Assembly (NCBI GenBank): GCA_034766995.1 | Contig: CM068316.1 | Location: 8,969,200-9,033,199 of the forward strand | Length of the DNA: 64,000 bases | Direction of reading: 5' to 3' | Origin: Acanthacorydalis orientalis | Taxonomy: Eukaryota > Arthropoda > Insecta > Megaloptera > Corydalidae | Shown here: positions 27,737-39,763 of the stretch, piece after piece | How positions within the stretch are numbered: position 1 is the first letter of the stretch | Layout: each line of letters starts with the position of its first letter | The notes under the pieces: generated by a model | What the model was told of the DNA's origin: nothing | Databases searched by the model: none | What the model saw: the letters and a program-made list of their open reading frames with translations, nothing else | Translations under genes and position numbers: made by a program

Positions 27737-27817
27737 TTGGATTGGTAAGAAAATAATTGCGGTTTTTGTTACGAATTTGAAGGTCATAACCCGCAATTAT
27801 TTTTTCTACCAACCTAA
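27737..27817. mobile_element. 81-bp mariner-derived hairpin MITE (MADE1-like)
   Basis: An almost complete palindrome. The left arm TTGGATTGGTAAGAAAATAA continues TTGCGG; the right arm reverse-complements to TTAGGTTGGTAGAAAAAATA followed by ATTGCGG. It is flanked by TA on both sides. The arms are the terminus of the M1 mariner family in this window. Size and design match human MADE1, an ~80-bp element made of two mariner ends. It encodes nothing and would fold into a long hairpin if transcribed. Confidence 0.85.
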
Positions 27818-28599
27818 TACAAAGATGAGCTACATATTCGTTTATGATTTTTTTTTATATTAAAGTAAACGAATTTAAAATTTGAATTATTTTTTAATTA
27901 ATTTTAAAACTACATTCATTTTTAAAAGACTATGAGGAACTACCTGCTACTCTCTGCGTTATGTTATGTTTGTTTTGTCAGCTCATGGTTTCAAGTTTAA
28001 TTCATTAAATTTTTTTCTTAAATAGTTTCCATGTTTAAATATATTACTTTGTAAAAACCAATAAACAGTTATTTCTTTCTGTTCCTTTCTATTTTCCTGT
28101 TAATTTTGACGGACTACATACCACGAATATTTAACAACTTCGTTTCTACATTTGGCAAAAATAAATTTACAATATTAATTAACGGTAATTCCATACATTT
28201 TGAATAATTATAATTTAGATTTTATGATAATTTTACTTTCACGAATAAATTAGTATACCAAATGCCATAAAAGTGTATAATATTATCAACAACTGATTAT
28301 TTCAGTGATTGTCACTTGTAATACGTCAACCATCTTAAATTATAAATTAATTTTAATAACCGCGCAGTTCTTTCATAGATAAAGTTAATGAGATTAAAAT
28401 TATACAATAAATATATATGTCAATATTGTGTTAGATGATATTTTATTATAAATAAAAAAAATATTTTAATTTTGGTAGCGTATTGATTAATTTATAATAT
28501 TAATGTAAAGGTGAATCTATTTACTACTGTATAATTTTGAAATTTAGGTTTTATAATCGAGACATCCATCCTTTAATTTCAATTAACTGCCTTAGTGAG

Positions 28600-28852
28600 C
28601 CTCAACCTTATATAATGCTATATAAAGTGACCTTATATGAACCGTATAAGGAAAGTATAAATTCACTTTATACAAACCATATATGGTATAAGGTGAGATA
28701 AGGTAATATTATATGAGATGCGAGTGAGGGTCATTATCATCCATATATGGTCGTTAATCCTATAAAATATGACTTTCCTTACCGTATAAGGATCATATAA
28801 AGTCATTTTATATGCCTTATAAGATTAATATAAGGTATATATAAGGTTGCCA
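28600..28852. repeat. palindromic element rich in CCTTATA/TATAAGG
   Basis: The left half (AACCTTATATAATG, then TATAAAGTGACCTTATATGA and CGTATAAGGAAAG) is repeated in inverted form in the right half. The right half reverse-complements to AACCTTATATATACC, then AAAATGACTTTATATGATCC and GGTAAGGAAAG. This indicates a fold-back MITE of about 250 bp. Two perfect CC(A/T)6GG sequences lie in the loop region. Confidence 0.6.
28677..28750. promoter_or_regulatory. two CArG-type motifs (CCATATATGG)
   Basis: Perfect CCATATATGG sequences occur at 28677-28686 and 28741-28750. CC(A/T)6GG is the binding consensus of serum response factor. In such AT-rich palindromic DNA chance is a real alternative, so only the motif is certain, not a function. 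Confidence 0.35.
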
Positions 28853-29682
28853 GTATGGATTCTCATCCTTACATAGATTTTATAAAGAATATCTAAAACC
28901 TTATTCGGAAGATATAAGGTTGAAGATTACTAAGTTGTTGATATATCATCAAAAACAGAAAATTCTGATTCACAAAAAACAAGATCCTGCGGAATATTAC
29001 ACTGATCAAAAACTTATCCAGATATACTGTTAAAAAATTTATTTTTAATTTATTGTTAAAAGAGATAACAATAATTTATTTTTCAATAAAATTCTGCTTA
29101 ATGCTTTTTTTTAAATTCAATCAAATCCAAATGATACTCATTAAAAGCATCCAAAGGAGCGCGACTCATAATTCGAATAACTATTTAATTATTGTATAAA
29201 TTGATACAGAAAGACCATACGTTTTGAATTTTATCATCTTCATAGCAATAAGTAATTTCGGCAAATCTTCATAACGTGGACATATAAAATCTCACAAGAA
29301 ATTTCAAGTATTTTATGGTATTTGAATATAAATTTATTTGTGAAATATTTTAAATCAATTCAAATAATGTTAACATTTTCAGAATAATAGATATTATATT
29401 GATTGTTAAAAATGAGACATAATAATAAGATGATGATTCGTTTAGGTGATTTAAGAGAAAATTAAATTTAATTAAGTTAAAAGGATGATTTTAAATTATA
29501 TATTATGTTTTTATAATCTGAAGATGAAAGTTTACTTAAAATGCTCTTAAACTTGTTCAAGATTGATAAAAATTATTTTTCAACTTAATAAATTACCTTC
29601 GAGCTTAGACTATTCATTTATTAATATAAAATTTTGAATATATTTTTATTAGATTTTTTTTAAAAAAATGTATTGATCTACG

Positions 29683-29725
<43 letters not shown>

Positions 29726-32495
29726 TCGAAAAATATAAATGACAGCCTATACGAATCAATGAAACTTGTCTGCTCATAAAAAGACAACACAAGGAAATCT
29801 CTATTAATAAATATTTCTCGCGAAAGCACATCAACTACGATTTCTGTTCGTCTGAAACTTCCCACTTATCTATTAAGTTTCTACTTAGAGATATGTCTGT
29901 CATAGCTTCTTAACACAAGTTCAAGACAGTTCAATGCTAAAGTCCAGACAGAATAGACATTCACGTTAAGAAGCATTGTTCGAAATTCGAAGAGTATGCT
30001 GACAGGTGTATGTGTTTGCACACTTTCTTTAGAACTATTATTATGTTAGTTATTTTTCCATTTATTTCAGAAACATGTATCGTCTTCCCAACAGACATTC
30101 TGTACAGATTCTGTAACTTTTTATAACATCTATTACTGAAAATAATAAATATGTTGACGTTACGAATTATAAAAGTTCTCTTATGAAATCATTTATGCTC
30201 TGTTGGTTGATTAGTTTAAGTATTATAACATATAGTATATATTTTGTAAAAAATAATAATTGATTGGAAATGAAATGAAAATTTAATTAACGTTTAAAAA
30301 TCTTTATATCACATTCATCTTCCAAGACTTTGTATATTTGTTTTTCTACACAATTTGATTTAATTTTTTAACGAAAAGCTGATAGCAAGATATCTTCGAA
30401 TTCTGAGTTTATACTTTTATTTTTTTTATGAATTTGTGAAGAGGCTATTTAATTTCAAATTTATATATATATAATTTCTTTTCATTTACAAATGTAATAT
30501 CTAATAAAACATCCTTTTCGAGCTCTCAATTTTATATATGTTATTTTTTTTTTAAGTGTAAGATATTTAATACATGCACAAGTCTGGTAATTTTATAGCA
30601 ATTAAAAGAAAGATAAATTATTAAATAAATCCAAAAATTTCAAAGCAGCTCTTAAAAAATACATTCTAGAATAAACTCTACCAGAATATTATAATTAATC
30701 GCATTCTCCTTATAATATCTAAACAAATCTTTTCACTTACTCAATTTTTGTCTGTCTATATACAGTATAAATCATTTTTTTGTATAATCAAAATAGTAGA
30801 ATATATATTATGATATTTTTAAATAGTTTTGTTTGAAGAGAAATTAACAAAATTATTCTTATATTATTATAAAATTTATATTTGAGATAATATTAGTTCG
30901 CACATGATTGTTTATTATTTCTGAACTATTATTGCAGACTAGTAATTATTTTTCTTGGAGATTAGAAGCAAGAATAAAAAATAAACTTTCGACAGTGTTG
31001 ATATAACTGAATAATCTCCTATTTCTTTTATTATATATTTGCCTATACTTAATTTTGCTTCTTAATTGTATATTCAAATACAATTGTTTATATATTAAAG
31101 TTGTGAATTTTTATATTCAAATATTATTCTTTTACAATTAATTCAGCTTATTTAAAACAAATTTCCACCAATTCTGAGTACATAATTTTTAACACTATGT
31201 AAACAAATTTTTTTCTGGTCCAATGTATATTTGACCTTATATACTTTTGCTAGCATATTAATTTTTAAAAGGCATACCTATTTTTTTAATCTTTTTGTTT
31301 CAAAAAATTAGTCTCATATTTATTTTAAATACAAATCAAATTTTATTTATGAAAAATACTATTACTTTGATAAATTACTTTCTTAGAATATTAACATTAA
31401 ATTTTATTATTTTATGATAATTTTATCATAAAATCCTGACACTAAATTCACTTTCATAAGTGAATTTTTTCTTCTTACAAACAAACAAAAATATAATTGT
31501 CGAGTAAATAATTAATTTTTGAAAGATAATTTTATGTTTTTAGAGTAAAAACGTAAAATATTTTTACTGTTAGAAATTATTTTGAACTCGATTGAATTAT
31601 TTTGATTTAAATAGGAATTTAATTCTAAAAATATTTTCTATTTGTCATATAAACTATGACTATAGACCTTTGTTGTTTAATGAAATTTATATTCAATTTT
31701 TCACCATTTTAAATCTTATTTATAACAGCCATCATAAAAAATGTGTTAACTTCAGAAAATTATAAAATATGTTGCCCTGGTACACTTTGTTCTTTTGGAT
31801 CAGCCGAGTGTCTGATCTCTACTACTAGTTTCGGTACGTGTGGCTTCTACAGGTTAATATTAGTCTCAATTTAAAACTAATTTGTGTTCATCAAATATGT
31901 TTTAGATGGGACGCGGTTTATAATTTCGAGGTGTTAAAATATATAATATTATATATAATTCCTATCAGTTGATCGTATTAAAGGGATAATAAGTATAAAC
32001 ACGAAGAATTATAATTTTTAAAAAGCAAAAAAATATTTACCACAAGAATGACATTAAACATACATTAAATGATCAAACAAATATACTAAAATATTTTTCT
32101 CAATCCTACGAAAAACATACTCTATTCAGCAAGAACAATTATATAAAATGACAACAATAATTTTAAGTTTTATAGAAACTTCTCTCTTAAAATCCCTTCA
32201 CTGAACTTAATCTCAACTTAATTCCAAATATTTAAACCACAATATGTCGCCCATTTAATTGAAATGGCCTCATAAAATTAGTTTACATAAAGTTTAATCT
32301 AAAATAACGACTGTCTTATCCAAACCGGCATAATTGTACAAGTGCACTTTTGATTTCACACAAATTCAGTAATTATGTATTTCTTTTTTAAAGAAGAATA
32401 TTTTTTTGTCATTGCCAAAAATAGTTTCATATGAAACTCTACATATTATTGTTTTCTCATTTCCTTATTTAAAATATCAGATTCGCCTATTTAAG

Positions 32496-32567
<72 letters not shown>

Positions 32568-32689
32568 TTAGGATATAAAACAGATAAAGACAGAAAGAGA
32601 AGGATATTCCGTTAAGTATCATTTTAAGTTACAGTATTCTTGCATCAAAAATAGAACGTAGATTTAACAACGATAGTAGATCTCTTTAC
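28853..32689. other. AT-rich non-coding stretch
   Basis: No gene seen over 3.8 kb. It holds a CA/TA tract (29683-29725) and a (TA)n(TG)n tract (32497-32567). A short GC-richer patch at 31765-31860 was examined and not identified. Confidence 0.65.
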
Positions 32690-33060
32690 CACAGTCTATA
32701 TAGCCGGTCGTGAGTCGTGAGGGGGTGGCAATTTTCGAATCAGAGTGGTGCGAGTATAACGGTGAGGATCCGCCAGTACATCGTACTAGTCGAACGAATC
32801 TTCCCTTCTCACTCACACCGACATCACGGCCATTACAAGGAACGAGTGGCGGTAGCACAGCGTCGGCGACATCGTTGTCCCGTGTTGTCGCTGCGTGCTC
32901 CTCAAAGGAAAAGGATTTTATTTCGCCGACATACGAGATCGGGATCTGGCGCCGCGCGTGGTGGCGTTTCATATAACAACCGCCGCAACCGCAGCTCGCA
33001 TCTCTGTCCTTCCACATTGGTCCGCCGCTTTGTTTTAGGGCCGTACTAGAAACCGCCGGA
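32690..33060. promoter_or_regulatory. CpG-rich island, possible promoter or exon
   Basis: Base composition jumps abruptly to GC-rich with many CpG sites between two very AT-rich flanks. Three overlapping open frames exist (minus 32664-33017, plus 32710-32976, plus 32717-33049), as expected by chance in GC-rich DNA. Their products are low-complexity Arg/Ser/His-rich strings with no recognised domain. I therefore favour a promoter or 5' untranslated exon over a protein, but a short coding exon cannot be excluded. Confidence 0.4.
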
Positions 33061-34238
33061 TAATCACGATATAAATTGTTTCAATTACATAATACGCACT
33101 GTAAAGATACAGAGGACAGAAACAGAAATGGTTTCATATTTTTTTCTGGCACGGAAAATATGTAATCGGTCGTTTATGTCTTGCGGTTAATTTTTTTTGT
33201 ATTATACAAGTTTATATATTTTTTTATTATCAAGCCTTATATGTGCTTTGATGGTATACTTTTTTAGATTAAACGATTATTTATTTTCAATCAACTACAT
33301 TCCTATTCACACTTGCGTATTATAGACAAAAAATATTGAATTATTAAAAAAAGTATTCTTTATTGTAATTTTAGAGAATAAAAATAAGATAAGGTTTATT
33401 AAAAATAAATGAAACTTTAAAAATATGACAACCATAAACATTTTTTTATCTTGTCTTATCTAATTTATTATTAAATATAATCATTAATTATAATTCAACT
33501 ACTGAACTTTTTAACAATTTGATAAACTGAATTATTGAATAATTTAATGTTTAAATTTTATACAAAACCGTAATACCGTGAATGATGTATTCAGACTTAA
33601 AAAAAACTTTCTAAAAACATGTCAACTGATTACCAGTAAGAATTACTAGCTTTTTTATAACTGAACAGCTTTAAAATGTACGTCGTTTATTCTGATATAT
33701 GTAACATTTCAGTCTTTTCACATATCTACATATAAAATATCTTTCAAATTTAACACTTTTATCAAAACGAATATAAATAAAACGAAGTTAAAATAATCAT
33801 CGAAAAGTATTTTCTTATTATTCGCTCTAGACCTTTTTTAAATTTCTAAAATTTTTTTTTTGAAAATACGATTATATTTCAAATAGTACTGAGATTTTTA
33901 TTATTAAACACAATAAACCTTTTTTTTATAATGAAATTAATTCATGTGTAAGAATATTCATGTGAAGACAAATCGATGAAAAAAAGCATATTTAAAAGGT
34001 TATACGTTTGTTGTATTAGATACGATTGATTGATGAATTTATTCACGATTTCTTTGATATATCAAAACATAACATACAGAGTCACGTAGAAGATAAAATC
34101 CAATAACAGATGACATTTACAAAACTCTGTCACGTAAATCATACATTGACTGTTATTCTTCTTTCAACGCTGTTCATATAAAAATAAATATAAATGCCGT
34201 AGAACACAGAAATACAATTAGACCGTGAATGTGTCTGT

Positions 34239-34276
<38 letters not shown>

Positions 34277-34386
34277 GTATAAATTTTAAAAGATAAAATC
34301 TTTAGAGATTTTATTAACTCATAAAAACAAATCCAAATGTGCAAAAATTAAAACTTATTTATAAATATAAGTGTATATATATATAT
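33061..34386. other. AT-rich non-coding stretch
   Basis: Nothing recognised apart from a TA tract at 34243-34270. Confidence 0.65.
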
Positions 34387-34889
34387 TAAATGTACAAATT
34401 AATTCGGTTCTTTTTTGATCTAAAATAAATGTTTACAAAAAAATGGAATATATTTCGATTTTCAAAAACCCACCACTATTTTATATAGCTTGACTCCATC
34501 TGTCGGAGAAACGAAAAACCCTTTATTAAGAAAAAGACTTTGAGTCGATGCAGTCTTAATGCATATTCGGACTTCTTCCACTGTTTTAGCATTTTTACAT
34601 GTTATATACGTCAAAACACCTCATCCCAAACCTGCATAAATCGTTCTCGCGACTTTGGCAGCTTTTTTTTTGAATTGGAATACAAAAAGTATGCAATGCC
34701 TAATATGCTGTTTTTCAGACGCTAGTGTTCACTACTGTTTTGTGAGATTATATCAACTGCTTGACAAAAATATATAGTGTTTTTAAATCTTAAGTTCGGC
34801 ATTTAAAAATTCTAAAACGAAGAGAAAATATTTTCATTTAAAACAGAGTTATGATTGAATCAATTTAAAGGCATCAAATTATTTTTACA

Positions 34890-34894
<5 letters not shown>
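34387..34894 (-). mobile_element. non-autonomous mariner-like element, family M3, copy 1
   Basis: Both termini are present: left end ATGTACAAATTAATTCGG and right end (reverse complement) TATTAGATGTAAAAATAATT. The body, read on the minus strand, aligns with 39764-40279 over its length, including ACAGTAGTGAACAC and a run before ATTGAATCAATCATAAC. It is about 508 bp long and has no complete transposase. Confidence 0.75.
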
Positions 34895-34921
<27 letters not shown>

Positions 34922-36608
34922 CCAATTCATTGACCACTGCACAAATCGTTTAGTTCTATTAGTTTTATTAAAATTTATGTATATTTATAATTCTATTAGT
35001 AAAAAAAATCTACAATTTAAAAATATTACACTTCACCGTATTTTTTTGTCAGCAAAAAATTTTAAAATAAAATAATTGAAAAGTGTCACGAAATTGAAAA
35101 ACAGTATAGAATTACAATATACTATCAATAAATCTAAGTTGCACACAACGTTCAGAAACTCTTATACATGTAATTAATATAACAATTAGACAATATATAT
35201 TCAGTTTCAGTGTGTTAATAAAGCTTCCAAAACGGACATAAATAATACTGCATGACCTTTATGCAAAATACTTGTTTTGTTGTGTGACAACTTCAACGCA
35301 TACACTCTACGGTTATGGATGTTAAAGAAGTTCATTGAAAATTTCATAAACCTCGACACAAGTTTACAAAATGAAATAATTTATAAGTTCGTAACACCAT
35401 CTATTTATATCAATAATATAATCAATATCTAAATTTCATATTTCTATTTACTAATTTGAAAAAAGTTTTTTGATATTAGCAAGTAAAAAATTATATGAAT
35501 CTATTATAAAATTTCATACATTAATTATTTATAAAATATATGAAATTCTATTTAAAATTTTTATTACAGTTAATTAAAAAATATAATTAAAGTAGGTTTT
35601 AGATTATGGAAAAAAAGTAAAAATATGTTGAAGATGCGCATGTAATGTCTAGTGAAAATTCATAAATGCATCTCGGTTAGTTGATCTTTTAAAGTTTCAA
35701 TAAAGAAGAAAATCTTGTTTCCTTCCATTAAGCCAATATGATGTTTTATGACTAAAACCTTTTATCATGAAGACTTAACGAATAACTTTGCTGTAAAAAT
35801 TGATCATAGACTGATATATCTATAAAATATTACGTTTATTACACAACAGCTTTAAGAAAATACTTTGAACACATTTACGAACCATTTCCACTAATATGTT
35901 AAAAACGTTAAATCATATTTTTCATAGTTTCTATAAAAATATCTATAAATCAAAAGTTTAATTTCATCACTTACTTTAAAAGATTCGTACGGAAAACTAT
36001 ATCTAAAAAGGAATATACATTTTAAAGAAACGAATCTAGTCTAATCTATAATATATATTAAAGTTTCAATAAGATAAATGATAAAAAAAATATATAAAGT
36101 TTATATTTTAACTATTTTATTATTATAAAGCAGTCTTAAATATTTTTAATCGCTTTTTTTAAAAAAAATAAAAAAATGATGTTTCCAGAACTAAAATTAA
36201 ATTGTTTGTCCAAGTAAAAACAGCAAATAACCGTAAATATTATTAAAAATAAATTTCGAATATTTATTTAACTATCCATAATAATCTGAAGAGATTCAAT
36301 CTAATATAAAATATTCTAATAATATTTAAACAAAACAAAACGTGATTTACATTAAATAAATTCTAACTATTTTTATAATAAATGCATTTATTTTATTAAT
36401 TCTTTTATTGCAGCTTCTTATATCTCAATCTATTTGCAGGTCTTTAAAAGTGTTAAAGATTTTATAATGTGCATTAACTGTGTAGCTATTTGTCGTGATA
36501 AAAAAATGTTCAAAATATAACTGTCAGGTACAGGGTTTCCCAATAAGAACGCCATTTTTTAACTTGAAGTAAAACAGAATTTTGCTTCTTTTTAAGGGCC
36601 TTTTTTAT
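34895..36608. other. AT-rich non-coding stretch
   Basis: No gene or repeat recognised beyond a short TA run at 34894-34920. Confidence 0.65.
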
Positions 36609-36812
36609 AGGGTGATTCAAGTTAGGTTTTCACATGAAAGTATTAAAAAAAACGTAAAAATTTAAAAAAAACATATCATCCCCTATTTAGTATTTAAGTT
36701 CAATTGTATTTTAGTATTGCATTGAACTTAAATACTATATAAAAAATAACTCTTTTTAATCACTCCACTCCCTTTTAATACTTTCATGTGAAAACCTAAG
36801 TTGAATCATCCT
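36609..36812. mobile_element. fold-back MITE, GGGTGATTCAA family, copy 2
   Basis: A 204-bp element. The left end AGGGTGATTCAAGTTAGG pairs with the right end (reverse complement AGGATGATTCAACTTAGG), and both are flanked by TA. Internal halves are also complementary (TAGTATTTAAGTTCAAT against ATTGAACTTAAATACTA), so the whole element folds back on itself. It has no coding capacity. Confidence 0.9.
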
Positions 36813-36846
36813 ATATATCAGATCAGAAATTTTCGAGATTCAATAA

Positions 36847-36849
<3 letters not shown>

Positions 36850-36886
<37 letters not shown>
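36850..36886. repeat. (TA)n microsatellite
   Basis: A TA run about 40 bp after the right end of the fold-back MITE. Confidence 0.95.
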
Positions 36887-36891
<5 letters not shown>

Positions 36892-36959
36892 GTGAATGCT
36901 AAAGTTTTGATGGATTTCGTGATAGAAAAATGAACTAAGTAATTTTATTAAAATAATTT

Positions 36960-38040
36960 TATTCATTCTACCAAGTAGTTGCTGTTGTTTTCTATAATCT
37001 TTCACCAATGCTCTGACAGCATTCATATGCCTATATCATAAAAGATGTCAAGTTTCTTGTCAAAGAACGAAGAAACATAGTCTTTTAGGCCGTGAAGAGA
37101 AGTGAATTTTCTACCTTTCAAACTGTTTTATAATGACCAAAACAAGTGATAATTTAATGGAGCAACGTCTAATGGAGAAAAGTCAGGGGAAAACGGTAGG
37201 CAGAATAGGAAATATCTGTTAAGCTCCCTGAACTTTCTGTGCGTTTATATCAAAGTGTGTGATCTAGCAGTATCGTGATGGAAGATAACTCATTTCTAAT
37301 TAGTCAAAATCGGACGCTTATTCTCCATTACTGCCTTTAAATTGTCTAATTGTTGACAATACCTATCGGAATTGATATTTTTCGTTAATGGAGAGCAGAT
37401 TATAAAAGATTACGTCTTTGCAATCCCATCGTACAGATAAGCATTACATGCAGAGGATGCAAATCGGCCTTTGGCATAGGCTAACTTTGTTGATTTTGTC
37501 TCTAAGTCAATTTCCGTTCTACACTGTCATATTGGATCTACTTTTCATCTCCTGTGACTAATCGATCCAGAAACGGATCGATTTTTAGTTGGTCAAGCAG
37601 CGAATTGACCGTACAGGCTCGGCTCATTTAATTCTTTTCAGAAATATCATGTGGCACCCAAACATCGAGTTTTAAATGGTATCAAAGTTTTTCAAAACCG
37701 AAATATTTTTCTAGGTCGATCTATCAACATATAATCTCTCATCAACCTCTAATGCTGAACTTTATAGATTTGTATCAATTGAAATGGGTACAATGTCTTT
37801 ATCAACGCCAGAAGTTTGATCGGAGAGCGAGTGGTCTTTGATTTTAAAATTATTCCATTTAAATTTGTGAACTATCTCTTATAGGTTGAAATCGATAAAG
37901 CGCTCCCTACAAACACGTTGCAAATGTTTTTCACGGTGTTCGAAATACCTGCTCCCATTCAGAACTCATACATTTTAATTACACGAAAATGGAATGTACC
38001 AATATTCATTCAATTTCACTTCAAAACAACTAAACTAACC
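36960..38040 (-). pseudogene. mariner family M4 transposase pseudogene
   Basis: Read on the minus strand, landmarks of a mariner transposase follow in order across changing frames. They are a YEF...NTVKNICNVF start, a KPVRS/RFWID-like middle, a WDCKDVIFYNLL box (family: WWDWKGIxxYELL), QLDN/RQFKGSNGE with KRPDFD, and a C-terminus reading MLSEHW*KIIENNSNYLVE followed by a stop near 36964. The length of about 1.08 kb equals a full coding region. Many stops and frameshifts make it an old fossil. I did not find convincing terminal repeats, so the element limits are those of the coding remnant. By motif it resembles irritans/Hsmar2-type proteins; this is an inference. Confidence 0.75.
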
Positions 38041-38203
38041 CAAATCAAACCAATTCCTGCTTAAAATGACAGCTGAGAGTGTGATCTTTCCAACTATATA
38101 CATTACATCTACATATATTACATATTTGTTACTGTTTCCATATAAAACTGCATTAATACGACATCTATTAGAAACCCATCAAAACTTTCTCAACTCTCAC
38201 CCA

Positions 38204-38206
<3 letters not shown>

Positions 38207-38268
<62 letters not shown>
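38207..38268. repeat. (TA)n microsatellite
   Basis: A pure TA run of about 60 bp. Confidence 0.95.
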
Positions 38269-38271
<3 letters not shown>

Positions 38272-38515
38272 AACCATTCACAGATTAGTTTTGTGTCGCT
38301 TGTATACGATACAAGAGTCCCATTGTGCTCAATAAGAAAACAGAATATAATGAGTAACGTTGCATCGACCACTTCGCACCATTGAAGATTAAGAGTCAAA
38401 AACGGTGCACAAAGTAACGCCGAAAGTTGGATATCGTGTAACGCCGTTGTACTACACCGAACGACGGCGACGTTACCTATACTATACGGTTTCGTTGTTG
38501 TACCGATATTCGGTA

Positions 38516-38629
38516 ATGGAGAAACTGATGCATGGGTCGCTCGCTGTCGTCGTTCTCTTATATTTTTGTTGTCGTCATCGGTGTCGTGTTATAGTCAGCG
38601 TGTATACCTTGGATGAAGGTCGATTTTAA
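38516..38629 (+). CDS. candidate small ORF or first exon with signal-peptide-like start
   Basis: The ATG at 38516 starts MEKLMHGSLAVVVLLYFCC, a short charged start followed by a hydrophobic core and small or cysteine residues, as in a secretion signal. It ends 38 codons later at a TAA. The frame is open upstream to 38405, adding 37 residues rich in Tyr and Arg. The ORF lies in a CpG-containing patch (38400-38620) unlike its AT-rich flanks. The short tail after the hydrophobic segment could mean a micropeptide, a first exon that splices before the stop, or chance. I do not recognise a family. Confidence 0.3.
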   Translation: MEKLMHGSLAVVVLLYFCCRHRCRVIVSVYTLDEGRF

Positions 38630-39098
38630 AATATGACGAGATTGCATTATATAAAAGAGGATAGTGGTAGGAATTTCTTAAGTGGATTGGTGAGAGATAC
38701 TGTTACACAAAATACATAGCTGTTTTTTTGCTTATTTCGTGAACGTTGAGGATTTATTTGCTATTAGCGCTGTTGTTTTATGAAAACTTCATCCAAGTTA
38801 AAAATTTTTATTGAATTGATCTTTAAGAACTTAATTTTTAGTTATTTAATTTTATTTTTCATGTAATAGAGTATCATATTTTTTTAAAAAAAATTCCAGG
38901 ATTTTATGTTAATAGTTATTTTAGTTTAAGTTTTAAAAAAAATATTTTTTTATATATCAAAATAGATAATTTAATAATTATATTTTTATCCAAGTTTTTG
39001 ATAGTTAATAATTCAAATTATATTTATCTTTAAAAATAATTCGATTAGATTTTTCTATAAAAACAGTCAATATAATAAGTATATATATATATATATAT

Positions 39099-39281
39099 AT
39101 GAAAAAACCAACTAAAAAATAGCAAAAAGTTAAACTTTTATAAAATATTAGGTTGGTACGAAAATAGTGTGGAAATTTTTATCATTTGAAAACCATGTAA
39201 AAACCGCAATTGTATTTTCCGCAGCCTAATATTTTATGAAAGTGTAATTTTTTATTATTTTTCAGTGTTTTTTTTTCATAT
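39099..39281. repeat. palindrome with a MADE1-like core
   Basis: Outside the mariner hairpin (39148-39229), the flanks are themselves inverted. The left side reads GAAAAAACCAACTAAAAAATAGC and then TTAAACTTTTATAAAATA; the right side, reverse-complemented, reads GAAAAAAAAACACTGAAAAATAATA and then TTACACTTTCATAAAATA. TA microsatellites cap both outer ends. The left flank and core are repeated at 39328-39457. Confidence 0.7.
39148..39229. mobile_element. 82-bp mariner-derived hairpin MITE, copy 2
   Basis: The left end TTAGGTTGGTACGAAAATAG and the right end (reverse complement TTAGGCTGCGGAAAATACAA) are flanked by TA. The right arm keeps the AACCGCAATTG block of the M1 mariner terminus. Size and layout match 27737-27817. 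Confidence 0.75.
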
Positions 39282-39372
39282 ATATATATATATACTTTTT
39301 ATAATAACTGTTTACAAATATATATATGAAAAAAAACTAGAAAATAGCAAAAAGTGAAACTTTTACAAAATA

Positions 39373-39457
39373 TTAGGTTGGTACTAAAATAATAAAGTTA
39401 AAGTTTTTATCATTTGAAAACCATATAAAAACCTCAATTATGTTTGCACCAATCTAA
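39373..39457. mobile_element. 85-bp mariner-derived hairpin MITE, copy 3
   Basis: The left end TTAGGTTGGTACTAAAATAA and the right end (reverse complement TTAGATTGGTGCAAACATAA) are flanked by TA. The middle (TTTTTATCATTTGAAAACCAT) is shared with copy 2, as is the left flank. This copy therefore arose by local duplication rather than a separate insertion. Confidence 0.75.
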
Positions 39458-39763
39458 TATGTTGATACAGATATTTTAAAACATTTTTAAAATCTAATAA
39501 ACGTTCAGAACCATTATCATTTTAATAAAATTTGACATGTGTTACAGTTTCTGAATCAAATTTGTAAATTTATGAAGCTAACTTCAAATACTACTTACTC
39601 GATTAAAACAAATAATATTGTTGGTATAGAAATATCAAAAATTGACTTAAAAATATCTAGAAGTAATTTCAACAATTGATCCAGAATGTTAATATTTACA
39701 ATTTACATAATATTTGTAGAAAAAAATGCAAATATACATTAAACAATAACTTGATATATATTA

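Noticed and set aside
31765..31860. GC-richer patch as a spliceosomal RNA or exon
   Set aside because: It does not match remembered U1, U2, U4, U5, U6, U11 or U12 sequences on either strand, and frames are interrupted.
32664..33049. Three overlapping ORFs of 88-117 codons as genes
   Set aside because: GC-rich DNA gives long chance frames on both strands; the products are low complexity with no domain.
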